Shown piece by piece: positions 13,691 through 22,915 of a stretch of DNA of 64,000 nucleotides (position 1 is its first letter; every line of letters starts with the position of its first letter). Under the pieces are notes generated by a model that saw only the letters and a program-made list of their open reading frames with translations, searched no databases and was not told the DNA's origin. The position numbers and the translations under genes were made by a program. This DNA is from CAZIOH01 sp964540815 (GTDB lineage: Bacteria; Myxococcota_A; Polyangia; Fen-1088), in the NCBI GenBank assembly GCA_964540815.1, contig CAZIOH010000003.1, forward strand, positions 62,001-126,000, in the 5' to 3' direction.

Positions 13691-15793
13691 TCAATCCCCG
13701 GTGCGGGGCAGGACGATGAGGGGAATGTCCTCGCGCTTGCGGGTGATGGTCTCCGAGTCGACCGGGGGGCCAAACGCCGCCGAGACCTCCTCCTCCCTGG
13801 GCGGAGCCCGCGTCCAGTCGGACAGGACGTCGGCCGCCGGCCCCGCCGCGGACCCTGACCCGGTTCCTGGCCCGCGTGCTGGCCCGGTTGCTGGCCCTCC
13901 TTGGGCCTCGCCCTCACCCGGTGACGCAGGCCCCTGCTCGAGATCCGCGTCCGAGAGGGGAGCGTGGGCGGGCCAGTGCACCTCGACGTTGGCGGTGGTG
14001 GCCGCCAGGGACACGAGGAACGTGAGGGGGTGGTAGGAGTAGACGGTGCCGCTGTCCGGCAGCCCGCTGTGAAGGGCCACCGCGCGGGTCAGGAACACGT
14101 AAGGCCCGATGGCCGCGTCGTAGAGGGTCTGCCGCTCGGTGGGCGACAGCCCGGCGAGCTCGCGCGCCCGCGCGAAGGACGAGAAGTCATCGGCCCCGCT
14201 CCACTCGTGGACGTGCCGGATGGCGAGCCGCCGCAACGTCTCGCGACCGAGCTGCTGGTCGGGGTTGCGAAAGAAGGCCTGCAGCCCCTCGGCGGTGAGG
14301 TCGGGAGCCCGGCTTCCCCCCCCGGCGGTTCCGCCGATGGTCTCGATGATGCCGGCGCGCCGCACGAACGGCCCGTCGGCGGCAGCCTCGAGGGTGCGAA
14401 AAGGCCGCGCCACGGCGCCGGTCAACTTCCGCACCGTGAAGATCTCGAAGTGCACCTCGTCCCCGGTCTCGGCTCCCCGCGACACCGACCCGACCCGCCC
14501 CACCACGTCCCCGGCCTCGACCAGCCTTTCGAGGAGCACGATGTTGCCGGCGCGCAGGTCGGCGACCGTCGCCGCTGGTCCGGCGTCGACCACCTCGCGA
14601 ATCCACGGCACCTTCGAAGAGGCGTCGATGGGCCCCACCGCCAGGTGGTGGAGCAGAGAATAGAAGGTGAGGGGTCCGTCCGCGGTCGCGAGCTCGTGGC
14701 GAATGAGCACGAACGCCGTCGACGACCCCGACCCCGACCCCGATTCCCCCCCGGTCCGGGAGATCCGCGCCGCCACCAGCCGCCCGCGCACCGGGGCGAA
14801 CACCGGCTCGTCCGGGTTGCCGCGGAGGTGCACCCCCGAGTGCCACAGGCCGTGTGGGCCCATCGGGAAGTGGCCGTGGGTGTGCTCCTCGGAGTTGCGC
14901 GGCAGGGTCCGCAGCAGGCGCTGCAGGGCGGCCTTGCTCTCGGGCAGCTCGGCGGTGGTCCCCACCGTGAGTGGCAGCGAGAACCCGTGGAGGGCGCGGA
15001 GCAGCCGCTGCCAGTTGAACGCCCCCGGATCCCACTTCCGCCGCTGCTTGTCCACGTGCAGGTGACCCACGATGCCGTGGAAGGCCAGGGGCCTCGCCAG
15101 GGTCTCGAGCATCGGTTTGCCGTCCCGCTCGGGGATCACCGGCTTCACCTCGGGGAAGAGCCGGACCACCGCGCGCGCGAGCGCGATGATCGACTCGTAC
15201 TGCTCGGGCCGGAAATCGAACGCGTGGAACGTGTGTCCGTTGATGACCACGTCCTTCACGGGGCGGCTCCGGTACTCGGCCGGCAGCCGATCCAGCTCGT
15301 TGCGACTGGCGTCGCCCCGGTTGCAGATCTCGACCCCGATGGAGTTCGAGTTCGACTGCTCGGCGTGCCAGGCGCTCTCGAGCACGTCGAGGGTCTGGTA
15401 GATGGTGCCGTCGGCGTCGATCATGAAGTGCGCCGACAACCCGCACCCCCCGTCCGGCCTCGGCGTGTCGTGCATCGAGTAGAAACACGAGCGCGAGTTC
15501 ACGCACCCGTCGAGGTGGAGCACGAGCTGGGTCACCGCCCGTTTGAGGGAGGACAGATCGCGCGCCTTGAGCCCCCGCCGCTGGCTGTAGCGCTTGAAGG
15601 CCTTGGCGCAGCAGACGCTCTTGCTGACGTAGGCCCGCTCGACGCAGGCCTTGGCGTAGCCGTTGAAACCCTCCGCCTCGTTCCAGAGGACCACCGGGCG
15701 CCCCACGTCCACCTTTTGACCCGCGACGATGATGGAGGTCCCGGCGAGCGACGTGAGCAACGGGAAGAGCGCGACCGGCAACAGGAGTCCCAC
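13691..15793 (-). CDS. Secreted N-acetylmuramoyl-L-alanine amidase with M23-like domain
   Basis: A 700-residue exported peptidoglycan-acting protein; the start is a GTG at 15793. Residues 1-25 are a signal peptide. Residues about 85-290 are an Amidase_2 (AmpD/PGRP-like) domain with LVLHLDG, LSAHFMIDADGTIYQ, NSIGVEICNRG and the closing HLHVDKQRRKWDPG, giving His/His/Asp zinc ligands. Residues about 310-470 resemble an M23 (LytM) fold (HSGVHL, PVFAPVRGRLVAAR, DEVHFEIF). The usual HxGxD ligand motif is HxGxH here, so this second domain may be altered or inactive. The C-terminal part (about 560-700) has no recognised fold and a Pro/Gly-rich insert. Its place in wall turnover or predation is inferred. 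Confidence 0.8.
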   Translation of the reverse strand: MGLLLPVALFPLLTSLAGTSIIVAGQKVDVGRPVVLWNEAEGFNGYAKACVERAYVSKSVCCAKAFKRYSQRRGLKARDLSSLKRAVTQLVLHLDGCVNSRSCFYSMHDTPRPDGGCGLSAHFMIDADGTIYQTLDVLESAWHAEQSNSNSIGVEICNRGDASRNELDRLPAEYRSRPVKDVVINGHTFHAFDFRPEQYESIIALARAVVRLFPEVKPVIPERDGKPMLETLARPLAFHGIVGHLHVDKQRRKWDPGAFNWQRLLRALHGFSLPLTVGTTAELPESKAALQRLLRTLPRNSEEHTHGHFPMGPHGLWHSGVHLRGNPDEPVFAPVRGRLVAARISRTGGESGSGSGSSTAFVLIRHELATADGPLTFYSLLHHLAVGPIDASSKVPWIREVVDAGPAATVADLRAGNIVLLERLVEAGDVVGRVGSVSRGAETGDEVHFEIFTVRKLTGAVARPFRTLEAAADGPFVRRAGIIETIGGTAGGGSRAPDLTAEGLQAFFRNPDQQLGRETLRRLAIRHVHEWSGADDFSSFARARELAGLSPTERQTLYDAAIGPYVFLTRAVALHSGLPDSGTVYSYHPLTFLVSLAATTANVEVHWPAHAPLSDADLEQGPASPGEGEAQGGPATGPARGPGTGSGSAAGPAADVLSDWTRAPPREEEVSAAFGPPVDSETITRKREDIPLIVLPRTGD

Positions 15794-15906
15794 GTGCCTG
15801 CCATATCACGGGCGGGCGAACCGGCGCCTGCCTCGAGGCGGCCGTCGCGGAAAGAGCAGGCCGAGGAACCTGAGGCGGACGGCGCCGGGCGGTCCCCCCT
15901 TTTCAA

Positions 15907-17484
15907 TCACCGGGTGAAGTCAATCAGGTTCCCGGTCATCATGAGCAGCGACAGCGCCGACCAGCTCTTCTGGTAGTAGATGGTGCCCGCCGTCAGCTTC
16001 AGCGTGGCGACCTCGGCATAGGCGTCGTTGACGAACTGCTGATACTTGGGATCGCTCATGGCACCCACCCCCGCCGGCCCCACGAACGATGCTGCCTGCA
16101 GCCCCGCCGGCAGATAGACTTTGTCGGGCTGCGGGGTCCCGTTCAGGGCATAGCCGTTGGTGATCTTGTCCACCCCGACCCCCACGTAAAAGTTGGTGAT
16201 CATGGCCAGGTAGGTCTTGGCCCGAGGCTCGCCGAACCAGCAGTAGTCCTGTCCGACCCGAAAGGGGGTTCGGGTGGCGTCGTTCTGGAAGCCGAGGCCC
16301 ATCTGCGGGACGCCGGTCGAGCTGCACCACGCCGGGACCAGGCCGTTCGTGGCGTTGCCATTGGTGGCGTTCAGGCTCAGAGATATGATGGAGTAGCTCG
16401 AATCGACGACCTTGTTCCAGTTGGCGGTGTTCCCGCTGACCTGCCCGAACACGCGGTAGTAGGCGGGGGCGAAGTACGAGGGGTTGGTGGTGTCGGCGCC
16501 CCCCCAGTTGTTCCCCGGTTTCAGCATCTCGCCGCGGGTGTGGTCGACCTCGAACTGCCAGATGAGATCGATCATGTGCTTGGCGAGGTTGAGATAGGTG
16601 TCCGACAGCGTCCCCTTGCCGCCCCACTGCTTGTCGGCCATCACCAGGGCCCAGGTGATGTCCTCGTCGCCATCGGTCGCGCCGCCGTTCCCGCCGGCCG
16701 TGACCGAGCCGTCCGGAGCGATCTCCCAGTTCATGAACCCCTGCCCGTCGAGGTGCAGCTGGGAGTACTTCCACAGGTCGTCGAACAGGGCCTGGTCGCC
16801 CATGTACACTGCCAGCACCATGCCGTAGCCGATGCCCTCGGACACGGTGGAGCCGATGACCGAGCCAGAGTCCGGCTTCTTCACGCGGCGGAATCCGCCC
16901 GCTCCATCCGACACGACCACGGTGCTCTTCCACAGCTCGTAGGACGCGGTGACGTCGCTGCTCTTGGTGCCGGTGGGATAGCTGCAATTCGGACTCTTCA
17001 CGTTCTGCGGGAAGGCCCGCATGCCCGTGGCCATGAACGAGCTACCGGCCGAGCCGAGCACGCCCGAGCCGGCCCCTCCGGCGGCCCCCCCCCCAGTCCC
17101 CGAGCTCGACGTCGAGCCAGCTTTGCCGCCGGATGCGCCTTGGCCGCCGCCCGCAGCTCCTCCTCCCGTCCCGGCCCCACTCGCCGAGGTGGCCCCGCCG
17201 CCTCCCGTGGCCGTCGGCGGCTGCCCACCGCTGCCCTTCGGGCCGTCGCCGCCGGTTCCTGGAACCCCCCCTCCGGTTCCGCCTCCCGTGCCAGCGCCGT
17301 TCGCCGGGCTCGCTCCGTTCCCCCCGCTGGCGAAGGCAGGTCCACCCGAACCTCCCGACGCCGTCCCCGTGCCCGTCGTCCCCGTGCTCCCCGCTGGAGC
17401 GTTGCTCGAGCACCCCGTCCAGGCGCCGAGCACGAACGTGATCGCGGCCACGCCGCGGCAAATCGGCCGGAGCAATTGCGTCAT
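15907..17484 (-). CDS. Secreted GH8-family endoglucanase-type lipoprotein
   Basis: A 525-residue protein predicted to cleave beta-1,4-glucans (cellulose or related; some GH8 members act on chitosan or xylan). It has a lipoprotein signal ending TGCSS at residue 25. A Gly/Ser/Thr/Ala linker covers about 30-150, and the GH8 (alpha/alpha)6 domain fills the rest. The general acid Glu is in STVSEGIGYGM (about residue 216). The signature DGDEDITWALVMADKQWG near 270-285 carries the catalytic Asp. The Gly-rich linker matches those of the lipoproteins at 54033 and 55419, suggesting a shared secretion and anchoring style. It is probably on the cell surface and aids polymer degradation. Confidence 0.9.
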   Translation of the reverse strand: MTQLLRPICRGVAAITFVLGAWTGCSSNAPAGSTGTTGTGTASGGSGGPAFASGGNGASPANGAGTGGGTGGGVPGTGGDGPKGSGGQPPTATGGGGATSASGAGTGGGAAGGGQGASGGKAGSTSSSGTGGGAAGGAGSGVLGSAGSSFMATGMRAFPQNVKSPNCSYPTGTKSSDVTASYELWKSTVVVSDGAGGFRRVKKPDSGSVIGSTVSEGIGYGMVLAVYMGDQALFDDLWKYSQLHLDGQGFMNWEIAPDGSVTAGGNGGATDGDEDITWALVMADKQWGGKGTLSDTYLNLAKHMIDLIWQFEVDHTRGEMLKPGNNWGGADTTNPSYFAPAYYRVFGQVSGNTANWNKVVDSSYSIISLSLNATNGNATNGLVPAWCSSTGVPQMGLGFQNDATRTPFRVGQDYCWFGEPRAKTYLAMITNFYVGVGVDKITNGYALNGTPQPDKVYLPAGLQAASFVGPAGVGAMSDPKYQQFVNDAYAEVATLKLTAGTIYYQKSWSALSLLMMTGNLIDFTR

Positions 17485-17732
17485 TTTTCGAGGTCTCCCG
17501 GGGGCTTCGTGGGGGTTGGGGAGGTGCCGGCTGGCGGCGAGGGGTCGACGCTAGCACAGCCGCGTGGCGCGAGGCCCAATCGGCGCGTGCAAGGTTCGCC
17601 GAACACGATCTCCCCTCTATTTACCCCTCCTTGTCGACCCGGAAACATGGGCGCCACGCATGGTCGATAGGCTGCCCACCAATGACCACACGTCTCAGGA
17701 ACGGAACCCGAGGGCCGGGCAATTCCCGGCAA

Positions 17733-18887
17733 ATGTCCACGACCGCCCGATCGATTCTACCGGCGTTCACCGCCGGCCGCCTCCCGGCGTTCGCCATCCG
17801 CCGAACGGCCTCCGCCGCCGGCCTGGCTTGTCTGCTGGCGCTGACCGCCGGCGCGCTCCTCGCGAGTTGCAAGAAGACCGAGGAGCCAGCCGCCCCGCCG
17901 GCGGCAGCCCAGGCTCCCGCCGCCCCGGCCCCCGCTCCCGAGCCGCCCAAGCCCGCCAAGCCGGCGGCCCTCAAGATCGGCTTTTCGGACTGGCCCGGCT
18001 GGACGGCCTTCGAGATCGGCATCCAGAAGGGCTGGTTCAAGGACGAAGGCGTCGACGTCGAGTTCTCGTGGTTCGAGTACGCGCCCTCCATGGAGGCATT
18101 TGCGGCCGGCAAGGTGGACGCGGTCATGATGACCCTGGGTGACGCCCTCGTCACGGGAGCCCCGGGCGCGCGCAGCGTGGCCATCCTCATCACCGACTAC
18201 AGCAACGGCAACGACATGATCGTCGCCAAGAAGGGCATCACGTCGTTGAAGGGGCTGAAGGGCAAGAAGATTGGCCTCGAGATCGGGCTCGTCGAGCACC
18301 TGCTCTTGCTCAAGGGGATGGAGAAGGTCGGCATGAAGGAGAGCGACGTCAAGCTGATCGCCGTCCCCACCCACCAGACCGCGCAGTCGCTGGCCTCCGG
18401 GGACGTGGACGCCATCGGCGCCTGGCAGCCGAACGCTGGCCAGGCCCTGAAGGCCTTGCCGGGGTCGAAGGCCATCCTGACCAGCAAGGATCTGCCGGGC
18501 CTCATCTACGACCTGGTCTGCGTCAGCCCGAAGAGCCTGGCCCAGCGGCGCGCCGACTGGGTCAAGGTCGTGAAGGTCTGGAACAAGATCGAGGCCTTCG
18601 TGATGGATCCGACCCACCGCGACGAGGCGGTCAAGATCATGGCCGGGCGGGCGGGCGTTCCTCCGGAGGAGTATGCGCAGTTCCTGACCGGCACCAGGTT
18701 CCTGAGCCCGGAGGAGGCGCTGGCGCGCTTCGACAACAGCAGCGACAAGAAGGACACCCTCGCGTCGCTGTACGGCAGCGGCAAGGTGGCGGACGCCTTC
18801 AACGTGGCCAACAAGGTGTACGCGCAGTCCCAGGTGGTGGCGGACTACATCGATCCGTCGCTGTCCAAGGAGGCGCTCGGCAAGTAG
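17733..18887 (+). CDS. ABC transporter substrate-binding lipoprotein (NMT1/SsuA type)
   Basis: Periplasmic binding component of the importer encoded with the next two genes. After a hydrophobic signal ending LLASC (lipobox) comes an Ala/Pro linker. An NMT1/TauA/SsuA-like bilobed domain follows, with LKIGFSDWPGWTAFEIGIQKGWF, AGKVDAVMMTLGDAL and DLPGLIYDLVCV. This subgroup is the one called urea-carboxylase-related in genome annotations, where it travels with DUF1989 genes and urea or guanidine carboxylase, as here. The start is uncertain: ATG 17682 and ATG 17733 are both in frame with weak ribosome sites, and I use the nearer. The substrate is inferred to be guanidine, urea or a related small nitrogen compound. 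Confidence 0.85.
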   Translation: MSTTARSILPAFTAGRLPAFAIRRTASAAGLACLLALTAGALLASCKKTEEPAAPPAAAQAPAAPAPAPEPPKPAKPAALKIGFSDWPGWTAFEIGIQKGWFKDEGVDVEFSWFEYAPSMEAFAAGKVDAVMMTLGDALVTGAPGARSVAILITDYSNGNDMIVAKKGITSLKGLKGKKIGLEIGLVEHLLLLKGMEKVGMKESDVKLIAVPTHQTAQSLASGDVDAIGAWQPNAGQALKALPGSKAILTSKDLPGLIYDLVCVSPKSLAQRRADWVKVVKVWNKIEAFVMDPTHRDEAVKIMAGRAGVPPEEYAQFLTGTRFLSPEEALARFDNSSDKKDTLASLYGSGKVADAFNVANKVYAQSQVVADYIDPSLSKEALGK

Positions 18888-18928
18888 CGGACCCGGCGCG
18901 GGGCGCCGGGCGCCCGGCGGCCTCGGCG

Positions 18929-18962
18929 GATGGCGATGGCGATGGCGATGGCGATGGCGATG
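18929..18962. repeat. Hexanucleotide repeat (GATGGC)5
   Basis: Five perfect GATGGC units plus GATG lie between the binding-protein gene and the permease gene, ending about 18 bases before the permease GTG. Copy-number change would alter the spacing between the two genes but no reading frame. Confidence 0.8.
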
Positions 18963-18980
18963 ATGAAGTGAGGACAAGCC

Positions 18981-20075
18981 GTGACGAAGCGCAAGAAGAC
19001 CACATGGCTCCGGATCCGAGGCTCGCTGACGCCGCGACAGCACCTGACCCTCGGGGTGCTGTCGTTCATCTTGCCGGTCGGGCTGTGGACCATCGTCAGC
19101 TACGTCCCCTTCGTCTGGCACCCGATGATGCGGGTGTCCGACGCCGGGGACGCGAGCTGGTTCTCGGCCGGCGAGCTCGTGGATCGCGACGCCTTCGCCG
19201 AGGAGAACGCGCGCATCGGGACCCTCAAGGGACACCCCGCCCAGGGGACGCCCGCCAACCCGGTCTTCCTCCCTCCTCCCCACGCCGTGGCCAAGGCCCT
19301 CTTCACGGGATTCACCACGCCGCCGGCGAGGCCGGAGGAGCCCTGGCTGCACCAGGCGCTGTGGCACAGCATCCAGATCATCTTCTGGGGGTTCTTCGTG
19401 TCGTCGATGATCGGGGTACCGCTCGGCATCGTGTGCGGCGCGATTCCCAGCATCGCCCGCCTCACCGAGCCCTTCATCGAATTCTTCCGCTACCTGCCGG
19501 CCCCCGCCTTCGGGGCGCTGGCGGTGGCGGTGCTCGGGATCAACGACGCGCCCAAGGTCGCCATCATCTTCGTTGGGACCTTCTTCCAGCAGGTGCTGGT
19601 CATCTCGAACACGGCCCGGCGGCTCGAGCCGGCGCTGCTCGAGGCGGCGCAGACCCTCGGGGCTTCCCGCAAGCACCTGCTCACGCGGGTGGTGGTCCCC
19701 GGGATCATCGTCGATGTGTACACCGACATGCGGGTGCTGCTCGGGTGGGCCTGGACTTACCTCATCGTGGCCGAGCTCATCGGCGTCAGCTCGGGCATCA
19801 CCTTCTTCATCAACCAGCAGGCCAAGTACCGTGCGTATGACAAGGTGTTCGCCTCGATCGTCCTGATCGGGCTGATTGGCCTCGCCACCGACGTGTTGCT
19901 GGCGCGGATCGGACGGCGGCTGTTTCCCTGGCTGCCGACCGCCAAGAGACGGGGCCGGCGCATCTTGCCGGTCGAGACCAACCGCTCGGGCCCTGGCGGC
20001 TCGGTCGGACCGGACGAGGACAGTCTGCCACTCCCCCAGCCGGTGCTGGCAGCCGACAACGCGGTGTCAACATGA
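18981..20075 (+). CDS. ABC transporter permease (BPD type)
   Basis: Inner-membrane channel subunit of the importer. The 364-residue product starts at a GTG preceded by a GAGG ribosome site. It has an N-terminal membrane helix (about 23-45), a roughly 70-residue periplasmic insert, and then the BPD_transp_1 domain with about five helices. The EAA loop that contacts the ATPase is visible as LEAAQTLGASRKHLLTRVVVPGI. The C-terminal tail of about 40 residues is polar and unconserved. Its last four bases overlap the ATPase start, so the two are translationally coupled. Confidence 0.9.
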   Translation: MTKRKKTTWLRIRGSLTPRQHLTLGVLSFILPVGLWTIVSYVPFVWHPMMRVSDAGDASWFSAGELVDRDAFAEENARIGTLKGHPAQGTPANPVFLPPPHAVAKALFTGFTTPPARPEEPWLHQALWHSIQIIFWGFFVSSMIGVPLGIVCGAIPSIARLTEPFIEFFRYLPAPAFGALAVAVLGINDAPKVAIIFVGTFFQQVLVISNTARRLEPALLEAAQTLGASRKHLLTRVVVPGIIVDVYTDMRVLLGWAWTYLIVAELIGVSSGITFFINQQAKYRAYDKVFASIVLIGLIGLATDVLLARIGRRLFPWLPTAKRRGRRILPVETNRSGPGGSVGPDEDSLPLPQPVLAADNAVST

Positions 20076-21031
20076 GCGCGAGCCCGAGCAGCAGCAGCAT
20101 CATCAGTCCCAGCAGCAGTAACTTCCTCGAGATCGCCGCGCCGCCCCTTTACCGGCGGCAAGCGCCGGAGGTGGCGGAGCGTTTTCGCAAGCTGCAAGAG
20201 CGGCCCGTCATCCTCGAAGTGCGGGCGCTGTCCAAGACCTTCGAGGGGCGGTCGGGCCCGGTGCTGGCCCTCGATCGGATCACCTTCCGCGCCCACCGGC
20301 GGGAGTTCCTGTGCATCATCGGACCCTCGGGCTGCGGGAAGTCCACCATGGCACGGATGATCGCCGGGCTCGATCGCCCGTCGTCGGGCGAGATGCTGCT
20401 CGACGGGCACCCGGTGGATGGACCCGGGCCCGATCGCGGGATGGTCTTCCAGGGCTACACCCTCTTTCCGTGGCTGACCGTGCGCCGCAACATCATGTTC
20501 GGGCCGCAGGTCTCGCGGGGGCTCTCCGACAGCGAGGCCGCCATCGAGGCCGACGAGTGGATCGAGATCGTCGGGTTGTCGCGCTTCGCCGACTCGTATC
20601 CGCACCAGCTGTCCGGCGGGATGAAGCAGCGGGTGGCGATCGCCCGGGCGCTCGCCAACCGGCCGCGCATCCTGGTCATGGACGAGCCGTTCGGGGCGCT
20701 CGATGCGCAGACCCGCGCGCAGATGCAGGCGTACCTCTTGCAAATCTGGAAGCAGGTGGATATCACCGTCGTGTTCATCACCCATGATCTCGACGAGGCG
20801 ATCTACCTGGCGGATCGCGTGCTGATCCTCGATGCCCACCCCGGGCGGGTGCGTGAGCTGATGGAGGTTCCGGTGCCCCGACCACGAACGCGCGACCAGT
20901 TCACGTCCACCGAGTTCACGGCGGCCCGTCAGCACCTCGACGAGCTGATTCACCCGCCGGCCGCCGTCACGGTCGACCCCGAGGCCACGCGCGTGCGCCG
21001 CATGACCGTGGTGGGGGATGACGTCGAATGA
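20072..21031 (+). CDS. ABC transporter ATPase (NitT/TauT class)
   Basis: Powers the importer. The 319-residue protein has all ATPase motifs: Walker A GPSGCGKST, Q-loop VFQGYTLFPW, signature LSGGMKQR, Walker B ILVMDEPFGALD and the switch His in VFITHDLDEA. This is the nitrate/sulfonate/taurine class. The first 45 residues are a Ser-rich, unconserved extension, so a later start is possible though no better ATG is visible. It overlaps both neighbours by four bases (ATGA), placing it firmly in the operon. Confidence 0.93.
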   Translation: MSASPSSSSIISPSSSNFLEIAAPPLYRRQAPEVAERFRKLQERPVILEVRALSKTFEGRSGPVLALDRITFRAHRREFLCIIGPSGCGKSTMARMIAGLDRPSSGEMLLDGHPVDGPGPDRGMVFQGYTLFPWLTVRRNIMFGPQVSRGLSDSEAAIEADEWIEIVGLSRFADSYPHQLSGGMKQRVAIARALANRPRILVMDEPFGALDAQTRAQMQAYLLQIWKQVDITVVFITHDLDEAIYLADRVLILDAHPGRVRELMEVPVPRPRTRDQFTSTEFTAARQHLDELIHPPAAVTVDPEATRVRRMTVVGDDVE

Positions 21032-22059
21032 TGATGGCACCCCGGACCGGAAGTCGCAGCAAGCGAGCGGCGGCCACCGGCCTCGCGCGGGCGACGTCCA
21101 AGGTTGCCTCCAGGACCCCGATGACGATGGTCAAGGCCACCAGGCCAAAGATGACGAAGACCAAGACCACGACCACGACCACGAAGCCAAGGGTGGCGAA
21201 GAGCGTGGTCGCGGCGAAGGTCAAGGCCACCGGGTCCAGTCCGGCGCCCGCCCGAGGGATCAAGGTCAGCTCGGCCAACGGCCACCGCGCGACGCCGGAT
21301 GCCACCGGCCCAGCCGAGGTGTTGCGCCACGGACAGGGCTGGTCGCGCGTGCTGCTGCGCGGGCAGATCCTGCGCATCACGGACACCGCCGGGAAGGCCT
21401 GCGTCTCGGCGCTGTTCTACAACGCGCGCAACCCGATCGAGCGCTACAACGTCGCGGACACCCTGAAGGCGCAATACACGGCCTTCCTCACCACCGGTCG
21501 CGTGCTGTACTCGGACATGGGGCGGGTGCTGGTCTCGATCGTCGGTGACTCGTGCGGCTGGCACGACACCATCGGGGGCTGCGGCAGCGCCGCGACCCAG
21601 CTGGCGCGGTTCGGAGCCGGCGACTACCAGACCCTGGGGAACGACTTTTACCGGAACGCCCGGGACAACTTCATCGTCGAGCTCTCGAAGGTCGGGCTCG
21701 GGAAACGCGACATCGTGGCCAACGTGAACTTCTTCACGCGACTGAAGGTCGACCAGGCGGGGGGCCTCTCCTCGGTGGAAGGGAGCTCGCATCCGGGCGC
21801 CTACGTGGATCTGCGGGCGGACATGGACACCCTCGTGGTGCTGTCGAACACGCCGCCCCCGGTGACCACGGCGACCGAGTATCCCGGCGAAGACGTCACC
21901 GTGGCGCTCGCGGTCCGCGTGGCGAACGGGCGGGAGCGATCGGGGCCGCGCGACCCCTGCTTCCTGTCGCGCCCCGAGAACGCGCGCGGTTTTGCCCTCA
22001 CGGCCGCCTACGTCGCCGAGACCGAACGCCTCGTCGGCCAGGCAAGCCTCGCCACCTGA
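21028..22059 (+). CDS. DUF1989 protein 1 (UAAP1; candidate carboxyguanidine deiminase subunit)
   Basis: First of two related DUF1989 proteins, historically called urea-amidolyase-associated proteins. Family knowledge: pairs beside guanidine carboxylase (CgdA/CgdB) were shown to deiminate carboxyguanidine to allophanate. Residues about 95-340 form the DUF1989 fold with conserved GQGWSRVLLRGQILRITD, DSCGWHDTIGGC and NVNFFTRL blocks; the Cys/His motifs may bind metal. Residues 1-90 are a low-complexity Lys/Thr/Ala-rich extension absent from normal relatives, partly made of repeated ACC/ACG/AAG codons. The true start may be inside it, but no better-supported ATG is obvious. The start overlaps the ATPase stop. 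Confidence 0.82.
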   Translation: MMMAPRTGSRSKRAAATGLARATSKVASRTPMTMVKATRPKMTKTKTTTTTTKPRVAKSVVAAKVKATGSSPAPARGIKVSSANGHRATPDATGPAEVLRHGQGWSRVLLRGQILRITDTAGKACVSALFYNARNPIERYNVADTLKAQYTAFLTTGRVLYSDMGRVLVSIVGDSCGWHDTIGGCGSAATQLARFGAGDYQTLGNDFYRNARDNFIVELSKVGLGKRDIVANVNFFTRLKVDQAGGLSSVEGSSHPGAYVDLRADMDTLVVLSNTPPPVTTATEYPGEDVTVALAVRVANGRERSGPRDPCFLSRPENARGFALTAAYVAETERLVGQASLAT

Positions 22060-22081
22060 TCGAACCCATTTGACCTCACGC

Positions 22082-22876
22082 ATGACCACGACCATGGCAA
22101 CGACCTCCTCCGCAACCACCGCCGCCGCCAGCTCGAAGTCGAGCCCAGGCCCATCGACCACGGGGGCCGCCGAGCTCGCTCGCCGCGGCGAGCCGTCCCC
22201 GCCGGCCCTCCAGGAAAGCACGCTCGACCCCGCGGAGGCGCTGTACAGCGAGGTGATCCCGGCGGGGAACGGCTGGAGCCGCGAGATCCTGGCGGGGCAG
22301 GTCCTCCGCATCGTCGATCTCGAAGGAAACCAGGCGGTCGACACCCTGTTCTTCAACGCCGCCGCGACCGACGAGCGCTACAGCGCGCCCGACACCATCA
22401 CGGCGCAGAAGAACATCTATCTGACGACCGGCAGCGTGCTGATGTCGACCGAAGGCCGGCCCATGCTGACCATCGTGGCGGACACCTGCGGGCGGCACGA
22501 CACGCTCGGGGGCGCCTGCTCGGCCGAGAGCAATCAGGTGCGCTATGCGCTCGAGAAGAAGTACATGCACAGCTGCCGCGACAGCTTCCTGCTCGAGCTC
22601 GGCCGGCTCGGCCGGGGCATGGGGAAGCGTGACCTGCCGAGCAACATCAACTTCTTCATGAACGTCCCGGTGACCCCGGAGGGTGGGCTCAGCTTCGCGG
22701 ACGGCCTTTCCGCGCCCGGGCGCTACGTGGAGATGCGGGCCGAGATGAATGTCCTCGCCCTGATCTCGAACTGCCCGCAGCTCAACAACCCCTGCAACGG
22801 GTACCACCCCACGCCGGTCCGGGTGCTGATCTGGGACGCCCCCGCCTGGGACTCGACGACCTGGGACGTGCCGTGA
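22082..22876 (+). CDS. DUF1989 protein 2 (UAAP2; candidate carboxyguanidine deiminase subunit)
   Basis: A 264-residue second DUF1989 protein, paralogous to its neighbour: compare GNGWSREILAGQVLRIVD and DTCGRHDTLGGACS with the equivalent blocks there. It adds the MNVPVTPEGGLSFADGLSAPGRYVEMRAEM and NPCNGYHPTPVRV blocks. With UAAP1 it is expected to form a heteromeric enzyme acting on the product of the carboxylase encoded next. The start at 22082 (MTTTMATTS) leaves a short Thr/Ser/Ala-rich leader; the frame is open further upstream but overlaps the previous gene. It is 22 bases after UAAP1. Confidence 0.85.
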   Translation: MTTTMATTSSATTAAASSKSSPGPSTTGAAELARRGEPSPPALQESTLDPAEALYSEVIPAGNGWSREILAGQVLRIVDLEGNQAVDTLFFNAAATDERYSAPDTITAQKNIYLTTGSVLMSTEGRPMLTIVADTCGRHDTLGGACSAESNQVRYALEKKYMHSCRDSFLLELGRLGRGMGKRDLPSNINFFMNVPVTPEGGLSFADGLSAPGRYVEMRAEMNVLALISNCPQLNNPCNGYHPTPVRVLIWDAPAWDSTTWDVP

Positions 22877-22915
22877 TGATCTGGAGATTCGACGGGCTCC
22901 GTCGGCGAGTGTCGC

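Noticed and set aside
17485..17732. Guanidine (ykkC) riboswitch upstream of the transporter operon
   Set aside because: The conserved core words of the motif (such as the AAAGCCCGGGAGA-type end) are not present by eye; a covariance search would be decisive.
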